A DNA stretch of 64,000 nucleotides from an uncultured Saprospirales bacterium (GTDB lineage: Bacteria > Bacteroidota > Bacteroidia > Chitinophagales > Saprospiraceae), in contig CALAZP010000072.1 of the NCBI GenBank assembly GCA_937926355.1, forward strand, positions 1 to 64,000. Direction: 5' to 3'. Under the pieces are notes generated by a model. That model was given only the letters and a program-made list of their open reading frames with translations. It had not been told where the DNA came from and ran no database searches. A program made the position numbers and the translations under genes. Below are positions 1 to 7,874 of the stretch, piece by piece. The stretch's first letter is position 1; each line of letters starts with the position of its first letter.

Positions 1-1849
1 GCTGTGCATTTGGAAAAAAGATAACTTTTGGACTTTTTACAGCCAATAAGGCTAACGCCAAAAAAAGTAAAATAAAACTTCCAAAAAATATAGTCCATGG
101 AATTTTGAGGGCACGGGTGATAAATTGATCATATCCACGCTCTAATTTGGGTAAAACCTTAGTTTGAAACTGGTAAGCTGCTGGCCTAAGAAGGAAAAAA
201 GCAAATGCATTTATAAGTCCACCTATAAAGGCAATATTTCTCAACCAAAAAACACCTATAAAGTGAAGCCCCACACCTATAACAAGCACCATTAAGGTTC
301 CTATTAAAACATTTTTTCTTCTAGATTTCCCCACAGCTAATTCATCTGAAATTTTATCCAATTTCATATACCTAGATGTAAAAACAGGATTGATAACTAA
401 AGCCACGAAAAGAGAAGAGGTGAGAACAATGATTAGAGTAATAGGTAAATATTGCATGAAACTACCTATAATACCTGGCCAAAAAGCCAAGGGTAAAAAT
501 GCAGCCAATGTAGTTGCTGTAGATGCTATAATGGGCATAGCCACTTCTCCTGCGCCATATTTCGCTGCCTCATATCCACTATACCCTTCTTGCATATAGC
601 GATATATATTTTCCACAACTACAATGGCATTATCTACTAATAATCCCAAGGCTAAGATTAATGCAAATAGTACCACTATGTTAAGGGTCACACCAGTGAG
701 ATACAAAAATAATATGCCCATTAACATAGATAATGGAATAGATAAACCAACAAATAGAGAATTTCTTACCCCCAAGAAAAATAGTAGTACTAAAATAACC
801 AAAATGACCCCCGAAATGATGCTGTTTTCCAAATTATCAACCTCTTTTCTGGTGTTAATAGATTGATCATTAAATAAAGAAATAGAAACCTCGGAAGGAA
901 ATTCCTGCTGGACCTGGGCTATTATATCTTTTATCTTATCTGAAGCTTCTAGTAGGTTTTCCCCTTGTCTTTTGATTACATCTAGTGAAATTACAGGCAA
1001 ACCATCAGCTCTTGCAATACTGGTCCGATCTTTGTACCCAAAACTGGCTTGTGCAATATCTTTTAAAAAAATGGGTTTTTGATTTTCACTTTTAATGATC
1101 ATTTCTTCCAACTCTGAAACATCTTCGAATTCGCCAACAATTCTAATGGCCCTTCTAAAATCTCCATTGACAATTTCGCCTCCTGACATGGTCAAATTCT
1201 CCGAAGCAATAGCATTTTCAATATCCATAAAAGATATCTCTCTAGCCTCCATCCTTAGTAAATCCACATCAATTCTAACTTCTCTTTTTAAAGCTCCCTT
1301 TAATTCGACATTAGTAATTTCATCTAATGATTCAATTTTGTCTTGAAGGTATTCTGCATAACCTCTTAATTCATCATTAGAAAAGTCCCCACTTACATTA
1401 ACGGTCACTATAGGAATCTCAGAAGTGTTGATTTCAAGAACTGATGGGTCAGCATCTAGATCAGTTGGTAATTCTTGTTTGGATTTATCAATCGCGTCTT
1501 TAACCTTTCTAACCACATCTTCTAACTCTAATCCTGAATCAAACTCAGCTGTGATGACGGAATAATCCTGCAAAGAAGTGGATTTGATGTCCTTCAGACC
1601 ATTGATAGATTGAAGTTCCTTTTCAATAGGCCTCGTAATTAAGTTTTCAATATCTTCTGCAGAGTTTCCAAAATAAGGTGTATTAATATATACCGTTGGC
1701 AAATCGACATCTGGAAATTGTTCTTTAGGCATGCTGTTGTAACCCTGAATACCAAATAACAATATCATTATGGTAATCAGAAATATGCTGGTAGCATTGT
1801 CCACTGCAAAAGAAGACAGTGAAAAATTTCGCTTTTTTATCTCACTCAT
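1..1849 (-). CDS. RND multidrug efflux permease (AcrB/HAE1-like), 3' part missing
   Basis: Inner-membrane proton/drug antiporter of a tripartite efflux pump. About 616 N-terminal residues are present and the reading frame runs off the left edge; the family is usually about 1030-1060 residues. Visible are a first transmembrane helix near residues 19-36 and the porter region with the motif FPDVDLPTVYI. A block of transmembrane helices follows, containing LGLLVDNAIVVVENIYR, the RND proton-relay signature with adjacent acidic residues. The start ATG at 1849 lies 14 bases past the adaptor gene's stop, so it is the last gene of the tetR-tolC-adaptor-permease run. Substrate cannot be told from sequence. 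Confidence 0.93.
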   Translation of the reverse strand, partial: MSEIKKRNFSLSSFAVDNATSIFLITIMILLFGIQGYNSMPKEQFPDVDLPTVYINTPYFGNSAEDIENLITRPIEKELQSINGLKDIKSTSLQDYSVITAEFDSGLELEDVVRKVKDAIDKSKQELPTDLDADPSVLEINTSEIPIVTVNVSGDFSNDELRGYAEYLQDKIESLDEITNVELKGALKREVRIDVDLLRMEAREISFMDIENAIASENLTMSGGEIVNGDFRRAIRIVGEFEDVSELEEMIIKSENQKPIFLKDIAQASFGYKDRTSIARADGLPVISLDVIKRQGENLLEASDKIKDIIAQVQQEFPSEVSISLFNDQSINTRKEVDNLENSIISGVILVILVLLFFLGVRNSLFVGLSIPLSMLMGILFLYLTGVTLNIVVLFALILALGLLVDNAIVVVENIYRYMQEGYSGYEAAKYGAGEVAMPIIASTATTLAAFLPLAFWPGIIGSFMQYLPITLIIVLTSSLFVALVINPVFTSRYMKLDKISDELAVGKSRRKNVLIGTLMVLVIGVGLHFIGVFWLRNIAFIGGLINAFAFFLLRPAAYQFQTKVLPKLERGYDQFITRALKIPWTIFFGSFILLFLALALLAVKSPKVIFFPNAQ

Positions 1850-1863
1850 TTTACGCTTTACTT

Positions 1864-3015
1864 TTAGTCTACTAAGGCTATTTTTTGACCATCTATTAAA
1901 TTCCTTGCCCCCTCTTGGATAAGAATTTCTGAAGCATTTATACCAGATCTCACCACAATCTCACCCCCAAAAGAAGGTCCAGTCTCCACTACTTTTTTTA
2001 CCGCTAGGCGATCATCTCCCTTTTCAGCAATAACCATTATGTACTTATCACCACTCACATCTTGCTGAACCAAGTCCAAAGGAACTTTCAAAACCTCTTG
2101 TTCTGAATAATCATTAATCATAATAAATGCCAATAAATTGGGTTTTAACCATTTTTGATTTGGAATGTCAATTTCAATTTTGAAAGTCCTGTTTGAAGGG
2201 TCAATTACCCGACCAATTTGACGAACCACTCCCTTTACTGTTTCCTCTAATATTGGAAATTCTACTTCTACTTGATCTCCAACTGCTACTGCCTTAAGGA
2301 GGGTTTCCGGAACATTACCCTCCACTCTTAATTTGCTATCATCTAGAATTTGAGCTATTGGCATACCGCCACCTGCCATTTCTCCAGTTTGAAGAAAAAC
2401 ATTCTCAATAACTCCTGCCCTTGGAGCAAAAACCAGCCCTTTACTGATTTGAAACTCTAATGTAGAAATACTTTTTTCCAATCGATTAACCGCATTTTCA
2501 GATTCTAAAAATTGAATTTCAGACCCAATATTCTGTTCCCACAATCTTTTTTGTTTTTCGTAAACGGTGTGAGCCAACTCGAGTGCTGTCTGAAGCTCTT
2601 CTAGTTGTTTGCTAAGCGATTCCAAATCTAGAGAAGCGATTTTTTGACCTCTCTTTACCCTATCTCCTTCTTTAATTAATAATTGCTTTATTCTTCCTGG
2701 GATTTCAGAAGTAATCTGTATCAAATCATCAGCCATAACCACTCCTTGGACCTCTACATAATGCTTAAAATCACCGATATTGGCATTAACAGTGGTCACG
2801 ACTGGAATTCTTTCATTACCCGCTGTTTGACCTTGGGAAGCTAAAAGACTTTCTAATGCAGTTATTTCGTCAGACAAAACTTTGAGCTGATTTTTCTTTT
2901 CTTTCAATAACGAAGTTTGTTCGTCTATACTCATATCGGTCAAACTTGGCTGGTTGGCATCTCCACATCCCACAGCAAGCAGGGAGCATAGAGCATAACT
3001 AAATATTTTTTTCAT
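1864..3015 (-). CDS. RND efflux periplasmic adaptor (HlyD/AcrA family), lipoprotein
   Basis: Membrane-fusion protein that links the inner-membrane RND pump to the TolC channel in the periplasm. The N-terminus is a lipoprotein signal with lipobox LAVGC (Cys17). A short leucine-rich coiled coil follows (about residues 33-62). Next come the biotinyl-lipoyl half motif (IPGRIKQLLIKEGDRVKRGQ), an alpha-hairpin (about 130-185), the second lipoyl half (FAPRAGVIENVFLQTGEM) and a beta-barrel domain. At 383 residues it is normal for the family. It sits between the TolC gene (23 bases upstream) and the permease (14 bases downstream), which fixes its partner proteins. Confidence 0.93.
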   Translation of the reverse strand: MKKIFSYALCSLLAVGCGDANQPSLTDMSIDEQTSLLKEKKNQLKVLSDEITALESLLASQGQTAGNERIPVVTTVNANIGDFKHYVEVQGVVMADDLIQITSEIPGRIKQLLIKEGDRVKRGQKIASLDLESLSKQLEELQTALELAHTVYEKQKRLWEQNIGSEIQFLESENAVNRLEKSISTLEFQISKGLVFAPRAGVIENVFLQTGEMAGGGMPIAQILDDSKLRVEGNVPETLLKAVAVGDQVEVEFPILEETVKGVVRQIGRVIDPSNRTFKIEIDIPNQKWLKPNLLAFIMINDYSEQEVLKVPLDLVQQDVSGDKYIMVIAEKGDDRLAVKKVVETGPSFGGEIVVRSGINASEILIQEGARNLIDGQKIALVD

Positions 3016-3038
3016 GGGTTTGATATTTATTGTTTGGA

Positions 3039-4388
3039 TTATTTTCCTAAAGCATATTTGAGATCAAAACCTGCCTTTACATAATCAAAGAGCGCATTTA
3101 AATAATTTCTTTGAGTCGCATATAAAGATTGTTCGGCTTGAATAATCTCCAAACTACTTCCAACTCCCTCTTTGTATTTGATCAGCGTGGTTTCATAAAT
3201 TCTTTTTGCAAGTTCCAAGTTGGACAATTGATTTTCGTATCTCTTTTGTGCTCCATTTAAGATTTCTTTTGCATTTTCTACTTCGACATTTACCAAATTC
3301 TTAAGCTGATCAATTTGATTCTGAGCCTGCTCTAGATCTACCTTGGCACGACCAATTTTTGCCTTTTTGTCTAGGCCATCAAAAATGGGTACATTAACCC
3401 TAAATCCAAAAACTCCTGTAGGCGCCCAAAATCCATCCTTGAAATTGTCCCCTTGGTAGTTTTGAGAATAAGAACCAAATAATCTGATACTAGGTAAGTA
3501 ACCAGCTTTAAAATTCTTCACGTTCATTTCATTCAACTCAATGCCAGTTTGCGCCAATTGATATTCAGGCCTGACCTCCATATTTGATTTTTCAGATTTC
3601 CACTGGTCAAATTCAGGTAAGATTAAGCGCTCCAAATCAGATTCAATTCCCAAAGGGGTTTGTTGAGGAAGTCCAATAGCTAGTTTTAATCCATTCAGAG
3701 CCCCTTCGAATTGATGCTTTAAATTGTCATGCTCCACTTCTAAATTAGCCAACGACAATAGTTGTCTATCTACATCCAATTTTTCTACAAATCCATTCTC
3801 AAATAGGACTTGTGTCTCTTGAACAATTTTTTGAAGACTTTCTATATTTTTTTCGAGAAGTGAGATGTTTTCTCGTAACAAAATCGCTGGCAAAAATGCA
3901 TCTGTCACCGATTCTTTAACCTGTTTGACTTTAGTATCATATTCATTTAAGGCGTATTTTTTATAGGCTCTAGCTGCTTGAAGGCCAACAAAATAGGTCC
4001 CATCAAATAAAACGGTTTCCGCAGAAATCGTAGGGCTGAAATTATTTTTCAGAAAAAAAGACGCCTCGCGATTGACCTCCTGACCTGGATTTAAACTTTG
4101 AATTAAAAGCACAAACGGCTCGGGTAATGGTTGTTTGGGCACCTGAAAATATTGTTGAAAATTAACATTAGCGCTAATTTGAGGAAGGCCCCAAGCCCTT
4201 CTTTCAATAATTAAATATTCTGCATCTACTATTTCTAGTTTAGCATTCTTTATTTCGGTATTCTCTTGAAGCGCTAGCGCAATTGCTTCCTCTAAAGTAA
4301 AAGTTGGCGAATCCTGTGCCTTCAATTGCCCTGAAAAAAAAAGGACAACATACGGTACCAATAGAGCATAAAAAATAAGCCGGTGCAT
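3039..4388 (-). CDS. TolC-family outer-membrane efflux channel
   Basis: Outer-membrane exit duct of the RND efflux pump. A signal peptide covers about residues 1-24 (cleavage near LKAQDS). The two internal OEP repeats, mostly long amphipathic helices, fill the remainder; the N-terminal repeat starts with TLEEAIALALQENTEIKNA, and the C-terminal repeat ends with an SSLEIIQAEQSLYATQRNYL-type helix typical of TolC relatives. Length 449 residues is standard. It is the second gene of the minus-strand run, 20 bases after the TetR gene and 23 before the adaptor, so co-transcription is likely. Confidence 0.93.
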   Translation of the reverse strand: MHRLIFYALLVPYVVLFFSGQLKAQDSPTFTLEEAIALALQENTEIKNAKLEIVDAEYLIIERRAWGLPQISANVNFQQYFQVPKQPLPEPFVLLIQSLNPGQEVNREASFFLKNNFSPTISAETVLFDGTYFVGLQAARAYKKYALNEYDTKVKQVKESVTDAFLPAILLRENISLLEKNIESLQKIVQETQVLFENGFVEKLDVDRQLLSLANLEVEHDNLKHQFEGALNGLKLAIGLPQQTPLGIESDLERLILPEFDQWKSEKSNMEVRPEYQLAQTGIELNEMNVKNFKAGYLPSIRLFGSYSQNYQGDNFKDGFWAPTGVFGFRVNVPIFDGLDKKAKIGRAKVDLEQAQNQIDQLKNLVNVEVENAKEILNGAQKRYENQLSNLELAKRIYETTLIKYKEGVGSSLEIIQAEQSLYATQRNYLNALFDYVKAGFDLKYALGK

Positions 4389-4408
4389 TGATTTAATATT
4401 TAATGTGT

Positions 4409-5023
4409 TTAATTCTTTAATAATTCCTCCATTTTTTGATTGAATACTTCCAAACCCTTTTCAGTAACAATTCCTCTTAAATGGCATTCAATAGCTTGAA
4501 GGGGTACCTGGTTAAAATTGGAAAAATTCCTAGGAAATAATCTTTCGTCCATTATCGCTAAAGATTGTCCCAAATGTATTCTAGCAACAATTTCTGGATT
4601 GATATTCTTTCTGTATAAATCTTGAGAAATTCCCTTTTTAAGATTCTTAATCAAAACCTCAAGCATGTATTTTTGATGCAGAGACTCAATGGAATTCCAA
4701 GTGTTTTTATGGTATTTTTTAAGGTCAAAAATGGTGCTCTTTGAAAGTTTCTTAAGGATATCAATCTTTCTTTGAGCTATCAATAGTAATTCTTCAATAG
4801 CATCAGTAGACTGAGAAGTCGTCTGTTCAAGGATTTCTTTTTCTTTTTGAATCTGAACGGTAAAAATTTTTTCAATCAGCTCATTCTTATTACAAATGGC
4901 TTGGTAAAGGGTTTTCTTAGAAATACCTAACTCTGAGGATAGGTCATCCATAGAAACACTTTTGATTCCAAACTTTGTAAAAAGTTCGAACGCTTTGTCC
5001 AGAATTTGAACTTTTAAATCCAA
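4409..5023 (-). CDS. TetR-family transcriptional regulator of the efflux operon
   Basis: DNA-binding repressor, 204 residues. The N-terminal helix-turn-helix (about residues 8-50) includes KFGIKSVSMDDLSSELGISKKTLYQ, the usual TetR recognition pattern; the C-terminal half is a helical ligand/dimer domain. The codon at 5023-5021 is TTG, and no ATG lies close enough upstream or downstream to give an intact HTH, so TTG is the likely start. It is first in the operon with tolC, the adaptor and the RND pump. A promoter and an inverted repeat lie just upstream, which suggests autorepression. The inducer is unknown. Confidence 0.9.
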   Translation of the reverse strand: MDLKVQILDKAFELFTKFGIKSVSMDDLSSELGISKKTLYQAICNKNELIEKIFTVQIQKEKEILEQTTSQSTDAIEELLLIAQRKIDILKKLSKSTIFDLKKYHKNTWNSIESLHQKYMLEVLIKNLKKGISQDLYRKNINPEIVARIHLGQSLAIMDERLFPRNFSNFNQVPLQAIECHLRGIVTEKGLEVFNQKMEELLKN

Positions 5024-5049
5024 TGTTTATTTGTTGGGTTAATCCCTCG

Positions 5050-5079
5050 TAAACCTAGAAAACTTTTAATTGTTTCAAA
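5050..5079 (-). promoter_or_regulatory. Promoter of the tetR-efflux operon
   Basis: On the minus strand a TTTG (plus 5076-5079) is followed after 18 bases by TAGGTTTA (plus 5050-5057), a 7/8 match to the Bacteroidota -7 element. The predicted transcript start is near 5043, about 20 bases before the TTG start codon. Confidence 0.5.
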
Positions 5080-5083
5080 GTTT
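5060..5083. promoter_or_regulatory. Candidate TetR operator (inverted repeat)
   Basis: AAACTTT (5060-5066) and AAAGTTT (5077-5083) form a perfect 7-base inverted repeat with a 10-base spacer. It lies between and over the -7 and -33 elements of the operon promoter, where a bound repressor would block RNA polymerase. Assigning it to the adjacent TetR protein is inference. Confidence 0.45.
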
Positions 5084-5120
5084 CCCAAGTTTTTTACAGA
5101 GTTTAGACTAATGCAAGATT

Positions 5121-5705
5121 TTAACCGATAAAATCTTCCCAATCTTTAGGGGTATCAATATCTATAGCAGCTTCGTCTAACGGAAGAGTAAACACCTCGT
5201 TTGATCTTTCATGGAATAAATTTCTCGCCCCTTGATCTCCTTTAAATTGCTTTAAAATATCTAACCAGTGGGGAGGGAAAACAGCTGGAACTCCCTTTAT
5301 TTTTTTATAAAAAGAACATATACAATACTGCCCATTCTTTTGGTAAAAGGTTTCAATGAGGCTGGTCAAATGAATTTTTTGAATAGCCAACTGATCAGCT
5401 AACAATATAATGATTCCATCTGGGTTCTTTTTTTCTGCAGCATGGACACCAACAGCAATTGAACTGCCCATACCATTTTGCCAATTGGAATTATAGATAC
5501 AATTAACTGAATAATTTAAAAGTTTAGCCTCTATCTCTTTCTGGTAGGCTCCTGTTACCACTACAGTATGGGTATTGGGTAGAGATGTGGTTAATTCAAC
5601 CATTTTTTCTATAACTGTTTTCCCCTTATATGGAAGCAACTGTTTAGGGACTCCCATACGGCTGGCTTTACCAGCTGCAAGTATGATATTGACCAAATTT
5701 CCCAT
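5121..5705 (-). CDS. MobA/MocA-like nucleotidyltransferase
   Basis: GT-A-fold NTP transferase of the molybdenum-cofactor cytidylyl/guanylyltransferase family, 194 residues. The nucleotide-binding signature LAAGKASRMGVPKQLLPY is at residues 9-26, and a metal-binding aspartate sits in ILLADQLA. The family members MocA (CTP plus molybdopterin cofactor) and MobA share this layout, but no xanthine dehydrogenase or other moco gene lies nearby, so the substrate is unassigned. It is divergent from the MFS gene, with starts 36 bases apart, and reads toward the tetR gene. Confidence 0.8.
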   Translation of the reverse strand: MGNLVNIILAAGKASRMGVPKQLLPYKGKTVIEKMVELTTSLPNTHTVVVTGAYQKEIEAKLLNYSVNCIYNSNWQNGMGSSIAVGVHAAEKKNPDGIIILLADQLAIQKIHLTSLIETFYQKNGQYCICSFYKKIKGVPAVFPPHWLDILKQFKGDQGARNLFHERSNEVFTLPLDEAAIDIDTPKDWEDFIG

Positions 5706-5741
5706 CAGTTTAATTATCTTGGTTCAAAATAAGGATTTGTT

Positions 5742-7061
5742 ATGAAGGAGCAGCATCTAATTCCACATCTGAATCCAGCAACAGGGATTCTCATTAATAA
5801 TAAGAAAACCATTACTGCCTGGTCTTTCTATGATTGGGCCAATTCAGCCTTTGCACTGGTTATCACTGTAGCGATATTTCCTTCTTACTTTATTTCTGTT
5901 ACGGAAGCAACTATTCCATTATGGGGCTGGCAAATTGCTAATAGTGCTCTATATGCTTATGCTATTTCATTTTCCTATTTAGTCATTGCCCTACTTTCTC
6001 CACTGCTTTCAGGAATAGCAGATTCAGGTGGTCGAAGAATGTTTTTTCTAAGGACTTTTACTGTTTTGGGTAGCTCTTCTTGTATAGCTCTATTCTTCTT
6101 TACAGGTATGGACAATATATGGTTTGGTACCACAGCATTTATATTGGCCTTAATAGGATTCTCAGGCGGATTGGTATTTTACAATTCTTATTTACACGAT
6201 ATAGTGAGTTCCGACCATTATGATCAAACCAGTGCTAAGGGGTATGCCTATGGGTATATCGGAAGTGTAATTTTGTTAATCATTAATCTAGCTATTATTC
6301 TAAACTTTGAATATTTTGGATTAAAGAGTGTCCAAATTGCTACCAGGTTTTCTTTCTTAATGGTGGGCCTTTGGTGGATTGGATTTGCATTAATCCCCTT
6401 TTCCAAATTACCCAGAGATTCCAATATACCATTTAAAAGAGAGTTTTTAAAGCGAGGAACCAGAGAACTTAAAAAGGTTTGGAAGGAGGTAAAACCCAGA
6501 AGGGATATAAAGGTCTTTCTGCTTTCCTTCTTCTTTTACAGTGCTGGTGTTCAAACCGTTTTATTTCTAGCCGCTACTTTTGCCGAAAAAGAATTAGCAT
6601 TTGGTACGAGTCAACTAATAACGGTTATTTTGGTTTTACAGATTCTAGGAATTGCAGGAGGTTATTTATTTGCCTTTCTCTCCAAAAAAATGGGCAATAT
6701 TAATGCGATTTTACTTATGTTATTTACTTGGATGTCTGTTTGTTTCGCCGCATCCTTTGTTTACGATCAGTTTTATTTTTATATCATGTCCGGTTTCGTA
6801 GGATTACTCATGGGAGGAATTCAAGCTCTTTCTCGTTCGACCTATGCCAAATTAGTACCAGATGAAACGAAAGATGTTACCTCCTATTTTAGTTTTTACG
6901 ATGTTTTAGAGAAAATAGCCATTGTATTGGGTACTTTTATCTTTGGCTTTATTGACCAAATATTTGGTAATATGAGAATCAGTATTTTATTCTTAGCCAT
7001 TTTTTTTGTTGTTGGAATGATTCTTTTATTTAAATTAAAGAAGGAAAGAATTGCTTTATGA
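5742..7061 (+). CDS. UMF1-type MFS transporter (Atg22-like)
   Basis: Polytopic inner-membrane transporter, 439 residues with about 12 hydrophobic helices. The N-terminal motif WSFYDWANSAFALVITVAIFPSYF is split here by the family's usual helix 1 and marks the UMF1 group, related to the yeast vacuolar amino-acid exporter Atg22. A GGIQALSRSTYAKLVP loop is also typical. Substrate is unknown; amino-acid or small-metabolite efflux is only suggested by the eukaryotic relative. The stop overlaps the start of the downstream HAD gene in an ATGA, so the two are translationally coupled. Confidence 0.87.
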   Translation: MKEQHLIPHLNPATGILINNKKTITAWSFYDWANSAFALVITVAIFPSYFISVTEATIPLWGWQIANSALYAYAISFSYLVIALLSPLLSGIADSGGRRMFFLRTFTVLGSSSCIALFFFTGMDNIWFGTTAFILALIGFSGGLVFYNSYLHDIVSSDHYDQTSAKGYAYGYIGSVILLIINLAIILNFEYFGLKSVQIATRFSFLMVGLWWIGFALIPFSKLPRDSNIPFKREFLKRGTRELKKVWKEVKPRRDIKVFLLSFFFYSAGVQTVLFLAATFAEKELAFGTSQLITVILVLQILGIAGGYLFAFLSKKMGNINAILLMLFTWMSVCFAASFVYDQFYFYIMSGFVGLLMGGIQALSRSTYAKLVPDETKDVTSYFSFYDVLEKIAIVLGTFIFGFIDQIFGNMRISILFLAIFFVVGMILLFKLKKERIAL

Positions 7062-7669
7062 AGCATATAGACACTGTAGTATTTGACTTAGGAGGGGTTC
7101 TCATTGACTGGAATCCACTATACCTGTATACCAAAATTTTTGGCAATCCAAAAAAAGCGCAGTCTTTCATTGATGAAGTTTGCACCTTAGATTGGAATGA
7201 ACAGCAAGATGGAGGCAGGACTATAAAAGAGGGCACTCAATGGCTCATTTCGAAACATCCTCAATATACACAGGAGATAAAAGCTTATTACGACCGTTGG
7301 GAAGAAATGTTAAGTGGCCCAATTTGGGGTTCTGTTGAAATTCTAAATCAATTATATGAGAATAAAAAGCACAGGCTTTACGCTTTGACCAATTGGTCTG
7401 CTGAAACCTGGCCAACCGCTTTGAAGTTATTCGATTTTCTGCAACATTTCGAAGGGGTCTTAGTTTCAGGACAAGAAGGACTCAAAAAGCCTGACTACAA
7501 AATCTATCGACTCCTTTTTGATAAATTTGACATCGTTCCTGATAAAGCTGTATTTATAGACGATAACTTAAGAAATATAAAAGCAGCCGAAGAAGTAGGT
7601 TTGAACACCATACACTTTAAAGACCCTGTCGATTTAAAAGAAAAACTATCGGGACTGCAAATTATATAG
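7058..7669 (+). CDS. HAD-superfamily phosphatase (subfamily IA, YihX-like)
   Basis: Hydrolase of 203 residues. Motif I is FDLGGVLIDWNP near residues 9-20 (nucleophile Asp10); motif II is LTNWSAETW; the motif III lysine is in GLKKPDYKIY; motif IV is FIDDNLRNIKAAEEVG. The FDLGG form, without an acid residue two places after the nucleophile, resembles YihX-type sugar-phosphate phosphatases and haloacid dehalogenases. The substrate is not predictable. It overlaps the MFS gene by four bases, hinting that the phosphatase acts on something the transporter handles. Confidence 0.86.
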   Translation: MKHIDTVVFDLGGVLIDWNPLYLYTKIFGNPKKAQSFIDEVCTLDWNEQQDGGRTIKEGTQWLISKHPQYTQEIKAYYDRWEEMLSGPIWGSVEILNQLYENKKHRLYALTNWSAETWPTALKLFDFLQHFEGVLVSGQEGLKKPDYKIYRLLFDKFDIVPDKAVFIDDNLRNIKAAEEVGLNTIHFKDPVDLKEKLSGLQII

Positions 7670-7718
7670 CACTTCCAAAATTTACTTTTTGTATTATTGC
7701 AAAAAAAATATTGGCTCC

Positions 7719-7874
7719 ATGGACACATCTAACAAATCTAACCTAATGGATTGGGTTTTATTCCTAGCTTCTACTATTGTTTTGGTATTAATGTTGATTT
7801 ATGTGAATGAATGGTTTTGGTTGGCGCTTCCATTTTCCCTTACCTACTTGGTAAAGGCCTTAAGAGTAATGTAG
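7719..7874 (+). CDS. Small two-helix membrane protein, unknown function
   Basis: A 51-residue product beginning MDTSNKSNLMDWVLFLAS, with two hydrophobic segments (about residues 11-27 and 30-44) and a basic tail. The frame is open from 7689, but the ATG at 7719 follows a TATTATTG element (7693-7700, a 7/8 match to TAnnTTTG) and gives a sensible N-terminus. The gene ends one base before the convergent dnaE stop and follows the HAD gene by 49 bases. I do not recognise a family; small size limits certainty that it is expressed. Confidence 0.5.
   Translation: MDTSNKSNLMDWVLFLASTIVLVLMLIYVNEWFWLALPFSLTYLVKALRVM

Noticed and set aside
390..1346. Several plus-strand open frames over the RND permease
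   Set aside because: The minus strand gives an unbroken permease with the family's conserved motifs through the same region; the plus-strand frames are Asn/Ser-rich shadows.
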